Shown: positions 1 to 7,773 of the stretch, one piece after another | How positions within the stretch are numbered: the stretch's first letter is position 1 | Layout of the letters: each line of letters opens with the position of its first letter | Assembly (NCBI RefSeq): GCF_015082335.1 | Contig: NZ_BLRL01000024.1 | Coordinates: 1-34,533 of the forward strand | Origin: Moritella sp. F3 | Lineage (GTDB): Bacteria; Pseudomonadota; Gammaproteobacteria; Enterobacterales; Moritellaceae | DNA: 34,533 nt | Direction: 5' to 3' | The notes under the pieces: generated by a model | The model's input: only the letters and a program-made list of their open reading frames with translations | Told to the model about the DNA's origin: nothing | Databases searched by the model: none | Translations under genes and position numbers: made by a program

Positions 1-57
1 TAAAAAGTAACTTTCGATACTGATAAACACCTTTACTTAGCGGCTGTTGCCGTGTCA

Positions 58-130
58 GTGAGGTCGCATTATAGAGAGATGGCTGATGATGACAAGTCTT
101 TTTCACATAAAAAATCAAAGATATTATTAA
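58..130 (-). promoter_or_regulatory. rRNA operon P1 promoter firing leftward
   Basis: On the minus strand there is a -35 TTGTCA (90-95), a 16-bp spacer and a perfect -10 TATAAT (68-73). A GCGACC discriminator follows, then CTCACTGACACGGCAAC. This is nearly the E. coli rrnB P1 layout (TTGTCA, 16 bp, TATAAT, GCGCC, then CACTGACACGG), recalled from memory. The bases upstream of the -35 (96-130) are AT-rich, as expected of an UP element. The transcript would start near position 60-61 and run left, so a 16S gene should lie just outside the window. In E. coli murI likewise lies next to rrnB. No gene is supported in 1-270; a short + strand reading frame across it is incidental. Confidence 0.85.
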
Positions 131-274
131 TCACAACTTACCACCACGTTATACACAGCCTATGCATTTATATTTCAATAACACCAATATTTTTGTTTGT
201 ATTTCATACATTTTTTGACAAAATAAGACACAGCTATGATTTTTTTTAGCTTTTTATTGATACATTGAGATTGA

Positions 275-303
275 TTGTCGCTCTTCTATATATTCGTTAC
301 TAT
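275..303 (+). promoter_or_regulatory. Candidate sigma70 promoter of the RRM-protein gene
   Basis: TTGTCG (275-280), a 17-bp spacer and TACTAT (298-303) form a plausible promoter about 75 bases before the preferred RRM-protein start. Both hexamers are four-of-six matches, so this is a moderate prediction. It faces away from the rRNA P1 promoter. Confidence 0.35.
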
Positions 304-379
304 TAGGGACAAGAGTAACAATTGATAATTTATTCTTTCATATTAATCACTTATGTGTTTTCAGGGGTTCTTTAAAACG

Positions 380-835
380 ATGGGCTTTTCAACTTTATCC
401 AATGCTACTCGAGCATCCGTTATTTCAGTAGCTATTGCTGTAATTGGTTTTGCAGTACTTTCTTTAACAGGAAGTACAATAGCAGCACCGATTGCGTTTG
501 CAATTGGTGCCATTATTACTGGTATTACAATTAAATTAACAATACCTTCATCTTCAAGCAGCGCAGCTGTAGAAACAACGACTTTATATGTAGGTAACTT
601 ACCTTACCGAGCAAATGAAACATCTGTTCGTACATTATTTGCAGAACATGGGCAGGTATTATCAGTTCGCTTAATGAAAGACAAGCATACAGGTAAACGT
701 CGTGGTTTTGGTTTCGTCGAAATGCCAGAGGCTGATGCGAAAGAAGCAATTCAATCGCTTAACGATGCTGAATACCAACAACGAACATTAAAAGTACGTG
801 AAGCTAATGAACGCACTCTTCATCCAGCAGAGTAA
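380..835 (+). CDS. Membrane-anchored RRM-domain RNA-binding protein
   Basis: This is a 151-residue protein from the ATG at 380; an in-frame ATG at 353 would add nine residues. I prefer 380 because AGGGG lies about 12 bases upstream, while 353 has no visible ribosome site. In the longer numbering, two hydrophobic segments (about 21-39 and 43-63) form a predicted N-terminal hairpin anchor. A Ser-rich linker (66-70) then leads to one RRM domain (about 77-150), with RNP2 LYVGNL (78-83) and RNP1 KRRGFGFVEM (115-124). Bacterial single-RRM proteins bind single-stranded RNA, and similar short proteins occur in Vibrio and Shewanella, though their role is not well defined. Membrane tethering is inferred from hydrophobicity. 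The gene lies between an rRNA promoter and murI and ends in a strong terminator. Confidence 0.85.
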   Translation: MGFSTLSNATRASVISVAIAVIGFAVLSLTGSTIAAPIAFAIGAIITGITIKLTIPSSSSSAAVETTTLYVGNLPYRANETSVRTLFAEHGQVLSVRLMKDKHTGKRRGFGFVEMPEADAKEAIQSLNDAEYQQRTLKVREANERTLHPAE

Positions 836-849
836 TTTACTTCATTAAA

Positions 850-1638
850 TTATACGTCTATATATAAAGGCTGACTTAACCCTATTTCATTAAATAGGCT
901 AGTCAGCTTTTTTTGTGCCTGTATTTTGGTACAGAACGCCTTTCCTGGATTACGTTGGTCAACTAAACGATTTTCATCCCCTAATATATCCTTAACACGA
1001 GATGCAATAGCGTTGCCTGAATCTATAAATTTAATATGCTCGCCAAGGATTTTTTCTAATTCATTTATAAGTAATGGGAAATGAGTGCAGCCGAGTACAA
1101 CGACATCAGGGCTATTGCCTGGATCTTTCCACTTTGATACAACCTTACTGATTTCATCTAAGTCGACTGTATGACCGTATAGTTTATTTTCAGCCTGTAA
1201 GACTAAGCTTGTTGTCCCAATCATATCAATCTGACAATCCTGAGCATGTTCGCTCACCAGTAACTGAGTATATTCGCGTGACACTGTCCCCGGCGTAGCC
1301 AACAAACCGATGCTTTTCTTTTTACTGTGTAATGCCGCGGGTTTGATTGCAGGGACAACACCAACAAAAGCAATAGGGAAACGTTCACGCAAAGCAGGCA
1401 ACACCAATGTACTAGCAGAATTACACGCAATGACGACAAGAGCAGGACTGTACTTTTCATACATGTAGCCGATTAACTGACAAACTCGTTCAACAAGAAA
1501 CTCAGGTTCAAGCTCACCATAAGGGAAGTATGCATTATCAAACAGGTAAAGGTAGTCCGCGTTTGGTAATTGTTCTTTGATTGCTTTATATATAGATATG
1601 CCACCTACACCAGAATCAAAAATCAATATTTTACTCAT
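850..1638 (-). CDS. murI: Glutamate racemase
   Basis: MurI interconverts L- and D-glutamate in the cytoplasm, supplying D-Glu for peptidoglycan precursors. The 262-residue protein shows the family signatures in order: DSGVGG (8-13), ACNSAST with catalytic Cys72, and GCTHFP with the second catalytic Cys184. I chose the ATG at 1638; a TTG two codons upstream (1644) is possible, and neither has a strong Shine-Dalgarno. It follows btuB by about 127 bases in the same direction, the order seen in E. coli btuB-murI. Its last codons overlap the terminator of the convergent RRM gene. Confidence 0.96.
   Translation of the reverse strand: MSKILIFDSGVGGISIYKAIKEQLPNADYLYLFDNAYFPYGELEPEFLVERVCQLIGYMYEKYSPALVVIACNSASTLVLPALRERFPIAFVGVVPAIKPAALHSKKKSIGLLATPGTVSREYTQLLVSEHAQDCQIDMIGTTSLVLQAENKLYGHTVDLDEISKVVSKWKDPGNSPDVVVLGCTHFPLLINELEKILGEHIKFIDSGNAIASRVKDILGDENRLVDQRNPGKAFCTKIQAQKKLTSLFNEIGLSQPLYIDV
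870..914 (+). terminator. Intrinsic terminator of the RRM gene, inside the murI 3' end
   Basis: A two-part stem (GCTGACT 870-876 with AGTCAGC 901-907; CCTATTT 881-887 with AAATAGG 892-898) is followed by seven T residues (908-914). It is oriented to end the + strand RRM transcript and lies wholly within the last codons of convergent murI. Confidence 0.8.
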
Positions 1639-1704
1639 GTACAAACCATTGGGAGATTATAAAAGCCATATAATAGTCAAGGGCAGGATAAATTGGAATA
1701 GGTA

Positions 1705-1738
1705 GATATAAAGAAGCCAGCATATAGCAGGCCTCTTT
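1705..1738 (-). terminator. Weak terminator or attenuator between btuB and murI
   Basis: Imperfect 12-bp arms (1710-1721 and 1727-1738, one mismatch and one G-U) are followed on the minus strand by TTCTTTATATC. The T tract is interrupted, so partial read-through from btuB into murI would be expected. This is a prediction only. Confidence 0.4.
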
Positions 1739-1765
1739 GGCATTACATTAGAACTCAATTACAAA

Positions 1766-3565
1766 TTAAAATTCATAAGTAGCATTAATGTAGTAACCAC
1801 GTTCAGGCGCAGGATACCCATCTGCCGTCTCATATTCTTTATCCAATACATTTTCTACACGACCAGATAACTTAAATTGAGATGTTATTTGGTACTGTGC
1901 AGATAAGTTCCAAAGGCTATATGATGCTAACACTACATCGTTATTATCAAACCGTTCACCTTGATATAAATACTGTAATGACCAATCAATATTATTCAAG
2001 CTCACGATACCTTGCCATTTAGCTTTATGTTTAGCACGTCGAACGAGCTCATCTCCGTCTGCATCTTTCGCATCCAAATACTCTAGAGATACGAGATTAG
2101 AAACAATACCAGTATCAAAGTCCAATGATAACTCTGCACCTTGTAAGATACTTTCACCATCAACATTTTCATAACGAGCAGTAGGCCAAACACCTACATA
2201 AGTAATCATATCTGAAATTTCATTTCTGTAGCCTTGTAGTGAAACATTAACCAAATTAGTGAAAACTTCAACTCCAGCTTCATAGCCTATTGACTCTTCA
2301 GGTCTAAGCTCAGGGTTGCCACTATCCGGATTTAATTCAGATAAATTAGGTGCTTTAAAACCTGTTCCAGCATTTGCAGTTAAACGTACCACAGGACTAA
2401 CAAACCAGCCCGTACCAACATTCCAGGTAGTATTAGTTCCGTAATATTCATTGTCATCAGTTCTTACAGCTGTATTAACCGAAAGAGTATCAAGGCTAGT
2501 CAATAAGTTTAAAGACACAGCTTTATTATCTCTTGTCGTTTCTTTAGATGTTTCTGAAGCCCAATCCAAACCGCCCGATAATGCAAAATAATCATTTAGA
2601 ACATAATTAGAAATCCAACTTAATGTTTCTTGTTCATAATGACTGTTATATGAAAATGTAGGAGAAGAACCAGGAACTAAGTTGAAATGTATATCATCTT
2701 GTTCTGCCTGAGAATATTGGATGTTAGACTCAAAGTCATCCAACTTATATTTTAAGCCCATAGACGTTGATTTATTTTCAACATTACCTTCATTTTTCCC
2801 TTTCGTTGGAGAAAAATCATCTACATACTCATATGTATTTTGATAATAGCGTAATTGAGCAAAACCAGAAATATTCTGATTAAATTTATGATTAAGTAAG
2901 AAAGAATAGCTATCACTTTCAAAACCATGTTTATCGCCATCATTTAAACCTGGATAAGGCTTAACATTGTAGCCATCTGTAGCTTCAAAATTTGCAGTCA
3001 CTTTAGCTGAAGTTTTTTCTGTAATATTGGTATATAAGTACAGGTTTGATGTTTTATAATTATCACTGCCTAGCCCAGCACTAACAGATACTGAATCTTG
3101 AAGGCCGCCTTTAGTTATAATATTAATAACACCTGAAATAGCTTCAGAGCCATAGATTGCAGCTCTAGCACCACGAATAAACTCAATACGCTCAACTTGA
3201 TTAATTGGGATCTGGTTAAAATCAATCGATAAGCCAACAGATGTAACCATACGGATACCATCAACTAATACCAAAGCGTGATCAGATTCGCCACCACGGA
3301 CGAAAACACTCGCTAACTGCCCTCGCCCACCATTAGCGGCAACATCAACGCCAGGTAGCATACGGAAAACATCAGTAAGAGATTGCGCTTGTGTTAATTC
3401 AATATCATCACGAGTCATCACAGTAATAGGTGCAACTACATCAGAAACAGCTTGTTCGACACGGTTGGCAGTAACAACAGTTACTTCTTCATTATTGGTA
3501 GTAGATGGATCTTGGGCAAGAGCAGCGAACGGCAAAAGCGCAACTGCTAAGAGTTTTTTAGACAT
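1766..3565 (-). CDS. btuB: TonB-dependent vitamin B12 outer-membrane receptor
   Basis: BtuB imports cobalamin across the outer membrane using TonB energy. The 599-residue protein starts with a signal peptide (about 1-17, cleaved after ALA). A TonB-box region EEVTVVTANRVEQ (26-38) follows, closely resembling E. coli BtuB VVTANRFEQ. A plug domain follows, with an FVRGGESDHALVLVDG stretch, then a long beta-barrel ending in aromatic-terminated YINATYEF. Length is close to E. coli BtuB (614). AGGAAAAAT precedes the ATG. The substrate call is backed by an upstream cobalamin riboswitch (3640-3745) with a terminator platform. It diverges from trmA and precedes murI, as in E. coli. Confidence 0.93.
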   Translation of the reverse strand: MSKKLLAVALLPFAALAQDPSTTNNEEVTVVTANRVEQAVSDVVAPITVMTRDDIELTQAQSLTDVFRMLPGVDVAANGGRGQLASVFVRGGESDHALVLVDGIRMVTSVGLSIDFNQIPINQVERIEFIRGARAAIYGSEAISGVINIITKGGLQDSVSVSAGLGSDNYKTSNLYLYTNITEKTSAKVTANFEATDGYNVKPYPGLNDGDKHGFESDSYSFLLNHKFNQNISGFAQLRYYQNTYEYVDDFSPTKGKNEGNVENKSTSMGLKYKLDDFESNIQYSQAEQDDIHFNLVPGSSPTFSYNSHYEQETLSWISNYVLNDYFALSGGLDWASETSKETTRDNKAVSLNLLTSLDTLSVNTAVRTDDNEYYGTNTTWNVGTGWFVSPVVRLTANAGTGFKAPNLSELNPDSGNPELRPEESIGYEAGVEVFTNLVNVSLQGYRNEISDMITYVGVWPTARYENVDGESILQGAELSLDFDTGIVSNLVSLEYLDAKDADGDELVRRAKHKAKWQGIVSLNNIDWSLQYLYQGERFDNNDVVLASYSLWNLSAQYQITSQFKLSGRVENVLDKEYETADGYPAPERGYYINATYEF

Positions 3566-3589
3566 TGTAAATTTTTCCTATTTACGCGT

Positions 3590-3614
3590 AGAAAAAGAAG
3601 CCGAATCATTCAGC
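3590..3614 (-). terminator. Terminator in the btuB riboswitch expression platform
   Basis: On the minus strand GCTGAA, loop TGA and TTCGGC form a 6-bp stem (one G-U) at 3600-3614, followed by TTCTTTTTC. It sits between the cobalamin aptamer and btuB, about 25 bases before the start codon. A competing stem GAGTA...TACTC (3621-3647) just upstream could act as antiterminator or spacer. Confidence 0.55.
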
Positions 3615-3639
3615 AAAATTGAGTATTTATTATTTTATA

Positions 3640-3745
3640 TATTACTCAGGTTCCTATTGGAGACCGGCCTTAAGTGCTAAGCACTATCACCGTTGCGCGA
3701 CAGGTCCAGAATCTAACTGGATTCCCCCAATAAATGCATGTTACT
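3640..3745 (-). promoter_or_regulatory. Cobalamin riboswitch upstream of btuB
   Basis: Read on the minus strand, the region holds the conserved cobalamin-aptamer blocks in order. These are GGGAATCC, a TCCAG/CTGGA hairpin (3704-3722), the CGCAACGGTGATAG core (3685-3698), a small GTGC/GCAC hairpin (3674-3684), and the B12-box-like AAGGCCGGTCTCC (3659-3671). A closing helix pairs TATTGG near 3730 with CCAATA near 3656. In the family, binding of adenosylcobalamin or a related cobalamin shuts off the downstream gene. Boundaries are approximate. Confidence 0.9.
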
Positions 3746-3880
3746 AAAATAGATAATTAGCTCTACTAAGAATAACGGCCAAAAGTATAAAGTCATGTGT
3801 TATAAATGTATATTTATAATTCGCTTATTTACAATTTCAAAATAAGACAAGGTAAGTATCAAGTTGAAAGTAAAATATGC

Positions 3881-3908
3881 TGGACAAACTATATTTGGGT
3901 CTTACAAT
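3881..3908 (+). promoter_or_regulatory. Sigma70 promoter of trmA
   Basis: TGGACA (3881-3886), a 16-bp spacer and TACAAT (3903-3908) each match consensus at five of six bases. The transcript would start near 3915, giving a leader of about 35 bases before trmA. Confidence 0.6.
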
Positions 3909-3948
3909 CGCTACTCTTTTGTTTAGTATCTAACTACGGTGAGCCCAC

Positions 3949-5046
3949 ATGATCGAAATGCATCCCGACAACTACCAATCACAGCTTGATGAAAAAGCAG
4001 TTCGTCAACGTGAAACATTTAAAAAATTCTCACCACCAGAATTAGAAGTATTTGACTCTCCGGCTGAGAACTACCGTTTACGTGCTGAATTCCGAGTTTG
4101 GCACGATGGTGATGATCTTGACTACATAATGTTTGATCAAGAGACTAAGCAAAAAATCAAAATCGATTACTTCCTACCAGGTAGTAAACTGATTAACGAG
4201 ATCATGCCAGCACTACTTGTCGAACTAAAAACATCTAAATTACTGCGCTTTAAACTTTTCCAAGTGGATTTTTTATCGACACTAAGTGGAGAGCTACTGG
4301 TTAGCCTGCTTTACCATCGCCAACTAAGTGATGAGTGGATAGCTGAAGCAAAAGCATTAAAAGAAAGATTAAGTGAACGCTTTAACATTAATATTATTGG
4401 CCGAGCTAAAAAGCAAAAAGTCGTTCTTGATCGTGAGTTCGTCGTTGAAGAGCTTAACGTTGCTGGCAAGAAGTTAAAATACAAGCAAGTTGAGAACAGC
4501 TTTACGCAGCCAAATGGTATCGTAAATCAAAAAATGCTTGAGTGGTCATTAGACGTGACTAAAAATTGTAGTGGTGATTTACTGGAATTGTATTGTGGTA
4601 ATGGTAACTTTTCTATCGCACTTGCACCAAACTTCGAAAAAGTATTAGCGACAGAAATATCTAAATCATCGGTACAATCAGCGCAATACAACATCGCAGA
4701 AAACGGCTTAGATAATCTAACAATTTTACGTTTATCAGCCGAAGAGTTTACCATCGCAATTAATGGCGAACGTGAATTCAATCGCCTGAAAGCGGCAAAA
4801 GTAGATTTAACCACGTTCAATTGCAACACAATCGTTGTCGATCCACCCCGTGCAGGTCTGGATGCTGAAACAATTAAAATGGTGCAAGGGTACGATAATA
4901 TTGTTTACATTTCTTGTAGCCCAGAAACGTTAAGTGACAATCTAGAGTCATTGAGCCAAACACATAATATTGAACGTTTTGCGCTATTCGACCAATTCCC
5001 GTATACCCACCACGTGGAGTCAGGTGTCTACTTAACGAAAAAGTAA
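3949..5046 (+). CDS. trmA: tRNA (uracil-5-)-methyltransferase
   Basis: TrmA uses S-adenosylmethionine to make 5-methyluridine at position 54 of the tRNA T-loop. The 365-residue length matches E. coli TrmA (366), and long stretches are near-identical (for example RAEFRVWHDGDDL and FDQFPYTHHVE). Visible motifs are the SAM-binding LELYCGNGNFS (about 211-221), DPPRAGLD (about 299-306) and the catalytic SCSPETL (about 322-328), which holds the nucleophilic Cys. E. coli has Asn where this protein has Ser in SCSPETL. GGTGAG precedes the ATG. The gene diverges from btuB and is convergent with yijD, as in E. coli. Confidence 0.96.
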   Translation: MIEMHPDNYQSQLDEKAVRQRETFKKFSPPELEVFDSPAENYRLRAEFRVWHDGDDLDYIMFDQETKQKIKIDYFLPGSKLINEIMPALLVELKTSKLLRFKLFQVDFLSTLSGELLVSLLYHRQLSDEWIAEAKALKERLSERFNINIIGRAKKQKVVLDREFVVEELNVAGKKLKYKQVENSFTQPNGIVNQKMLEWSLDVTKNCSGDLLELYCGNGNFSIALAPNFEKVLATEISKSSVQSAQYNIAENGLDNLTILRLSAEEFTIAINGEREFNRLKAAKVDLTTFNCNTIVVDPPRAGLDAETIKMVQGYDNIVYISCSPETLSDNLESLSQTHNIERFALFDQFPYTHHVESGVYLTKK

Positions 5047-5090
5047 GCGAAGATCGTTAAGTAAACGAATTCACTATAGTCTGAATAGAT

Positions 5091-5130
5091 AAAAGCCCGT
5101 TAACAAGCGTATTGTTAACGGGCTTTTTTA
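5091..5130 (+). terminator. Strong terminator between trmA and yijD
   Basis: A perfect 15-bp stem (5091-5105 with 5113-5127) around a 7-base loop is followed by a T run on the + strand. On the minus strand the T run is shorter (four T then ATC), so it mainly ends trmA but may also stop yijD transcripts. Confidence 0.9.
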
Positions 5131-5141
5131 ATAGGCCTAAA

Positions 5142-5504
5142 TTAAGTCTCGGCTTTAGGACTAAACACACCAATCGTTTTTGCAACCCAAACCGACAAAC
5201 CAAGTACCAACATTAACGGTAAAAAGTTACTGCCCAGTTCAGGGTATTCAATGCGAACAAAGGTGGTATATGTCAGTACACCTATCACAAACAAACCTAA
5301 AGATGATTTACTTATACGACTCTCAATTGCACTTGTCATATAAATTTGATACCAATTATAAGCCACCAGCGCTAATGCGATAAGAGGAAAAATACTAAAC
5401 TGCACTTCGCTTGTGGTTAAGGTTGCGAATGTCGCATTACCACATAGGCCAGCTAAAAAAGCGAAATATAATGGTTTATAACCTGCTTGATTTTTTGTCG
5501 TCAT
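5142..5504 (-). CDS. yijD: YijD family (DUF1422) inner-membrane protein
   Basis: This is a 120-residue, strongly hydrophobic protein with about four predicted membrane segments (near 11-29, 34-51, 69-85 and 92-111). It matches E. coli YijD (119 aa) in length and in motifs such as TFATL, FSIFPLIALAL and VRIEYPELGSNF. The molecular function is not established. It lies 23 bases downstream of fabR on the same strand, the conserved fabR-yijD pair, and is probably co-transcribed from the fabR promoter. Confidence 0.9.
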   Translation of the reverse strand: MTTKNQAGYKPLYFAFLAGLCGNATFATLTTSEVQFSIFPLIALALVAYNWYQIYMTSAIESRISKSSLGLFVIGVLTYTTFVRIEYPELGSNFLPLMLVLGLSVWVAKTIGVFSPKAET

Positions 5505-5527
5505 TTCAACACCTCAATTTTCATGGT

Positions 5528-6160
5528 TTACAGCGTAATACCTCTTGTCATTTTTAATACCGCTGCGCCTTTTGCAATCATTCTTAATTGCATTATAGTA
5601 CGATCAGACAGTGCACGACGCTCTTCGTTCGATAAATCTAGCGCTTCAGCACCAGCATTAAAAACAATTGTGACCATTGCCTCAGATTGAATCTTCGCTT
5701 CATCACGGTTTAACTTTGTTGATAGCTCAATATAATCGGTAAGTTCATGGCTAAAATGGCGTAATTCACGAGATACCGCGGCACGAAATGCGGATGAAGT
5801 ACCAGAACGTTCACGTAATAACACCCGAAAAATATTAGGATTCTGTTCTACAAATTCCATAAATGTTTCTACCGAGGTTTGGATCACGCTGCCACCCGTC
5901 TCGATACGCTGTCGTGCTTGGCGCATTAACTGTCTTAGGGTAAGACCACCTTCATCAACCATAGTTAAACCCAATTCTTCCATATCGCAAAAATGGCGAT
6001 AAAAAGACGTAGGGGCGATCCCAGCCTCACGTGCAACTTCACGTAAGCTCAAATTTGAATAGCTGCGTTCAGCGGTCACGAGTCGAAATGACGCGTTGAT
6101 CAGTGAACGACGGGTTTTTTCTTTTTGCTGGGCTCTAATTCCGGTCATAATTTCAGTCAT
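5528..6160 (-). CDS. fabR: TetR-family repressor of unsaturated fatty acid synthesis
   Basis: FabR represses fabA/fabB-type genes and adjusts the unsaturated:saturated fatty-acid balance. The 210-residue protein has an N-terminal TetR helix-turn-helix with LSLREVAREAGIAPTSFYRH (about 38-57), almost identical to E. coli FabR. Further near-identical blocks are LTMVDEGGLTLRQLMRQARQ and FRVLLRERSGTSSAFRAAVS. The C-terminus is shorter than the E. coli protein. An in-frame ATG at 6148 (MTGIRAQQ) aligns best with the shorter E. coli start; neither site has a clear Shine-Dalgarno. For a cold-adapted marine bacterium this repressor would be central to membrane fluidity (inference). Confidence 0.94.
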   Translation of the reverse strand: MTEIMTGIRAQQKEKTRRSLINASFRLVTAERSYSNLSLREVAREAGIAPTSFYRHFCDMEELGLTMVDEGGLTLRQLMRQARQRIETGGSVIQTSVETFMEFVEQNPNIFRVLLRERSGTSSAFRAAVSRELRHFSHELTDYIELSTKLNRDEAKIQSEAMVTIVFNAGAEALDLSNEERRALSDRTIMQLRMIAKGAAVLKMTRGITL

Positions 6161-6188
6161 TTATTAAGAGGTTGTTAACACAGATATT

Positions 6189-6216
6189 ATCATACTACTT
6201 TCGAGCCTATCGGCAA
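6189..6216 (-). promoter_or_regulatory. Candidate sigma70 promoter of fabR-yijD
   Basis: On the minus strand TTGCCG (6211-6216), a 16-bp spacer and TATGAT (6189-6194) lie about 30 bases before the fabR start. The -10 matches five of six bases. Confidence 0.5.
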
Positions 6217-6268
6217 CTAACTTATTACTTACTTCGCGAACACCACAAAAATAAACAGCAGCTCAATG

Positions 6269-6304
6269 CTAAAAATAAAAAGGTCAGCGATATGCTGACC
6301 TTTT
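6269..6304 (-). terminator. Terminator after cysQ
   Basis: A stem of AAAAGGTCAGC (6277-6287) with GCTGACCTTTT (6294-6304) is followed on the minus strand by TTTTTATTTTTAGC. It is the first convincing terminator downstream of the gsp-nudE-cysQ run, so it probably ends that transcription unit. Confidence 0.85.
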
Positions 6305-6329
6305 GCGATTCAATATAAACAGTGTATCT

Positions 6330-7136
6330 TTAACCTGTTAAGATCTCAGACCAACTTAAATTACGATCGCCAAGTACAATAAAATCAGGATTCTTTAAGC
6401 TATCACGCTGATTGTAAGATAACGGGGCTAAATTCAAATCAAGGATCGCACCACCCGCTTCAGCAACAATGCATTGTGTCCCTGCAGTATCCCACTCACC
6501 AGTAATGCCAAAACGTATATAACAGTCCGCTTTACCTTCTGCCACTAAGCAACCTTTTAAACTCGCAGAACCAAGAGATTGTAATTCTAAGTCAATATCA
6601 TCAGCAACCAAGTGACGAATATTATCTGGATTCTGAACTCGACTCACAACAACATTTAAACTCGTTAATGGTTGTGGACAGGTATGGCTGAATATTTGCT
6701 CTTCACCTACAGCAGTTTCTTTATATGCGCCCTCACCATCAACAGCCCAATATAGGACGTCATCTTTAGGGCCATAAATCATACCTAATATAGGTTTGTT
6801 CTTATGCACTAACGCAATAATCGTCGCGAAATCACCACTACGAGAAATGAACTCTTGAGTGCCATCGAGTGGATCCAATAACCAATATGTTTCCCACGAT
6901 TGGCGCTCAGCAACGGCAATGTCACAATCTTCTTCAGACAAAATAGGAATATCAGGGGTCAACAACGCGAGTTGCGCAGAGAGGTATTCGTGAGCAGCAA
7001 TATCAGCACTGGTAACCGGAGTATGATCCTGTTTAATTTCTTGTTCGAATTCACCCGACTGGTAAATATCATAAATAACAGCGCCGGTGGCGCGGGCAAT
7101 CTTTTTTAACGCTGGAATTAGGGTCATTACTTGCAT
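6330..7136 (-). CDS. cysQ: 3'(2'),5'-bisphosphate nucleotidase
   Basis: CysQ dephosphorylates adenosine 3',5'-bisphosphate (PAP) made during sulfate assimilation. It belongs to the metal-dependent inositol-monophosphatase fold. The 268-residue protein shows the metal-site motifs SEED (67-70), DPLDGT (88-93) and WDTAG (215-219), plus PVTSADIAAHE (40-50). It is about 20 residues longer than E. coli CysQ (246). AGGAAAAGCGAT precedes the ATG at 7136; an ATG three codons later is less well placed. It lies 45 bases downstream of nudE and is probably the last gene of that unit. Confidence 0.94.
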   Translation of the reverse strand: MQVMTLIPALKKIARATGAVIYDIYQSGEFEQEIKQDHTPVTSADIAAHEYLSAQLALLTPDIPILSEEDCDIAVAERQSWETYWLLDPLDGTQEFISRSGDFATIIALVHKNKPILGMIYGPKDDVLYWAVDGEGAYKETAVGEEQIFSHTCPQPLTSLNVVVSRVQNPDNIRHLVADDIDLELQSLGSASLKGCLVAEGKADCYIRFGITGEWDTAGTQCIVAEAGGAILDLNLAPLSYNQRDSLKNPDFIVLGDRNLSWSEILTG

Positions 7137-7181
7137 ATCGCTTTTCCTACTTTATTCTCGCCATAGCTTAATGATTTAGTA

Positions 7182-7727
7182 TTACTTATCTAATTGTTTT
7201 AGGGCAAGTAATAATGCACAAATAGCACGAGATTCTGTTATTTCATCATGATCAAGGAGTTCATTTGCCTTCGCTAAAGGCCACTTGATGATTTCGAGCG
7301 GTTCAGGTTCATCACCTTCTCGAGATTCAGGGTATAAATCTTGCGCAAGGTAGATCTGCATATGAGCAGAAAAATAACTTGGCGCTAAATTAATTTCTTT
7401 AAGTAACGTGAGCGATTTAGCGCCAAAGCCTATCTCTTCCATTAACTCTCGGTTAGCAGCAAGTAAAGCGCTTTCACCTTTATCGATTGCGCCTTTCGGA
7501 AAGCCAAGTTCATAGCACTCGGTACCAACCGCATACTCACGGATCAAAATAAGATTATTGTCCGCATCAACAGGAACCATCATCACCGCACCGTAACCGC
7601 CGCCTTTCATTCTTTCGTAAGTCCGTTCAACACCATTAGAAAAACGTAATGCAACGGATTCAACTTTAAATAATCGGCTTTGAGCAACGATGCTCGTGTT
7701 TAATATTTCGGGTTTTTGATGTGTCAT
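7182..7727 (-). CDS. nudE: ADP-sugar/ADP-ribose Nudix hydrolase NudE
   Basis: NudE hydrolyses adenosine(5')diphospho compounds such as Ap3A, ADP-ribose and NADH. The 181-residue protein has a complete Nudix box: G79-x5-E85-x7-R93-E94-x2-E97-E98-x-G100. Flanking blocks REYAVGTECYELGFPKG and the C-terminal DLYPESREGDEPEPL match E. coli NudE (186 aa) closely. It follows gspN by 46 bases with no visible terminator, so transcription from the secretion operon may enter nudE-cysQ. From memory this gsp-nudE-cysQ order also occurs in Vibrio-type genomes. Confidence 0.95.
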   Translation of the reverse strand: MTHQKPEILNTSIVAQSRLFKVESVALRFSNGVERTYERMKGGGYGAVMMVPVDADNNLILIREYAVGTECYELGFPKGAIDKGESALLAANRELMEEIGFGAKSLTLLKEINLAPSYFSAHMQIYLAQDLYPESREGDEPEPLEIIKWPLAKANELLDHDEITESRAICALLLALKQLDK

Positions 7728-7773
7728 TTTAATTTTGCATCCTTGTCATAACGCCACGCACTACATAACAATA

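Noticed and set aside
215..240. TTGACA with TATGAT as a + strand promoter
   Set aside because: The hexamers are good but the spacing is only 14 bp; the 275-303 pair with 17-bp spacing is preferred.
52..249. A 65-codon + strand reading frame in the left edge
   Set aside because: It lies across the rRNA P1 promoter and UP region, has no ribosome site or family resemblance, and its composition follows the AT-rich promoter DNA.
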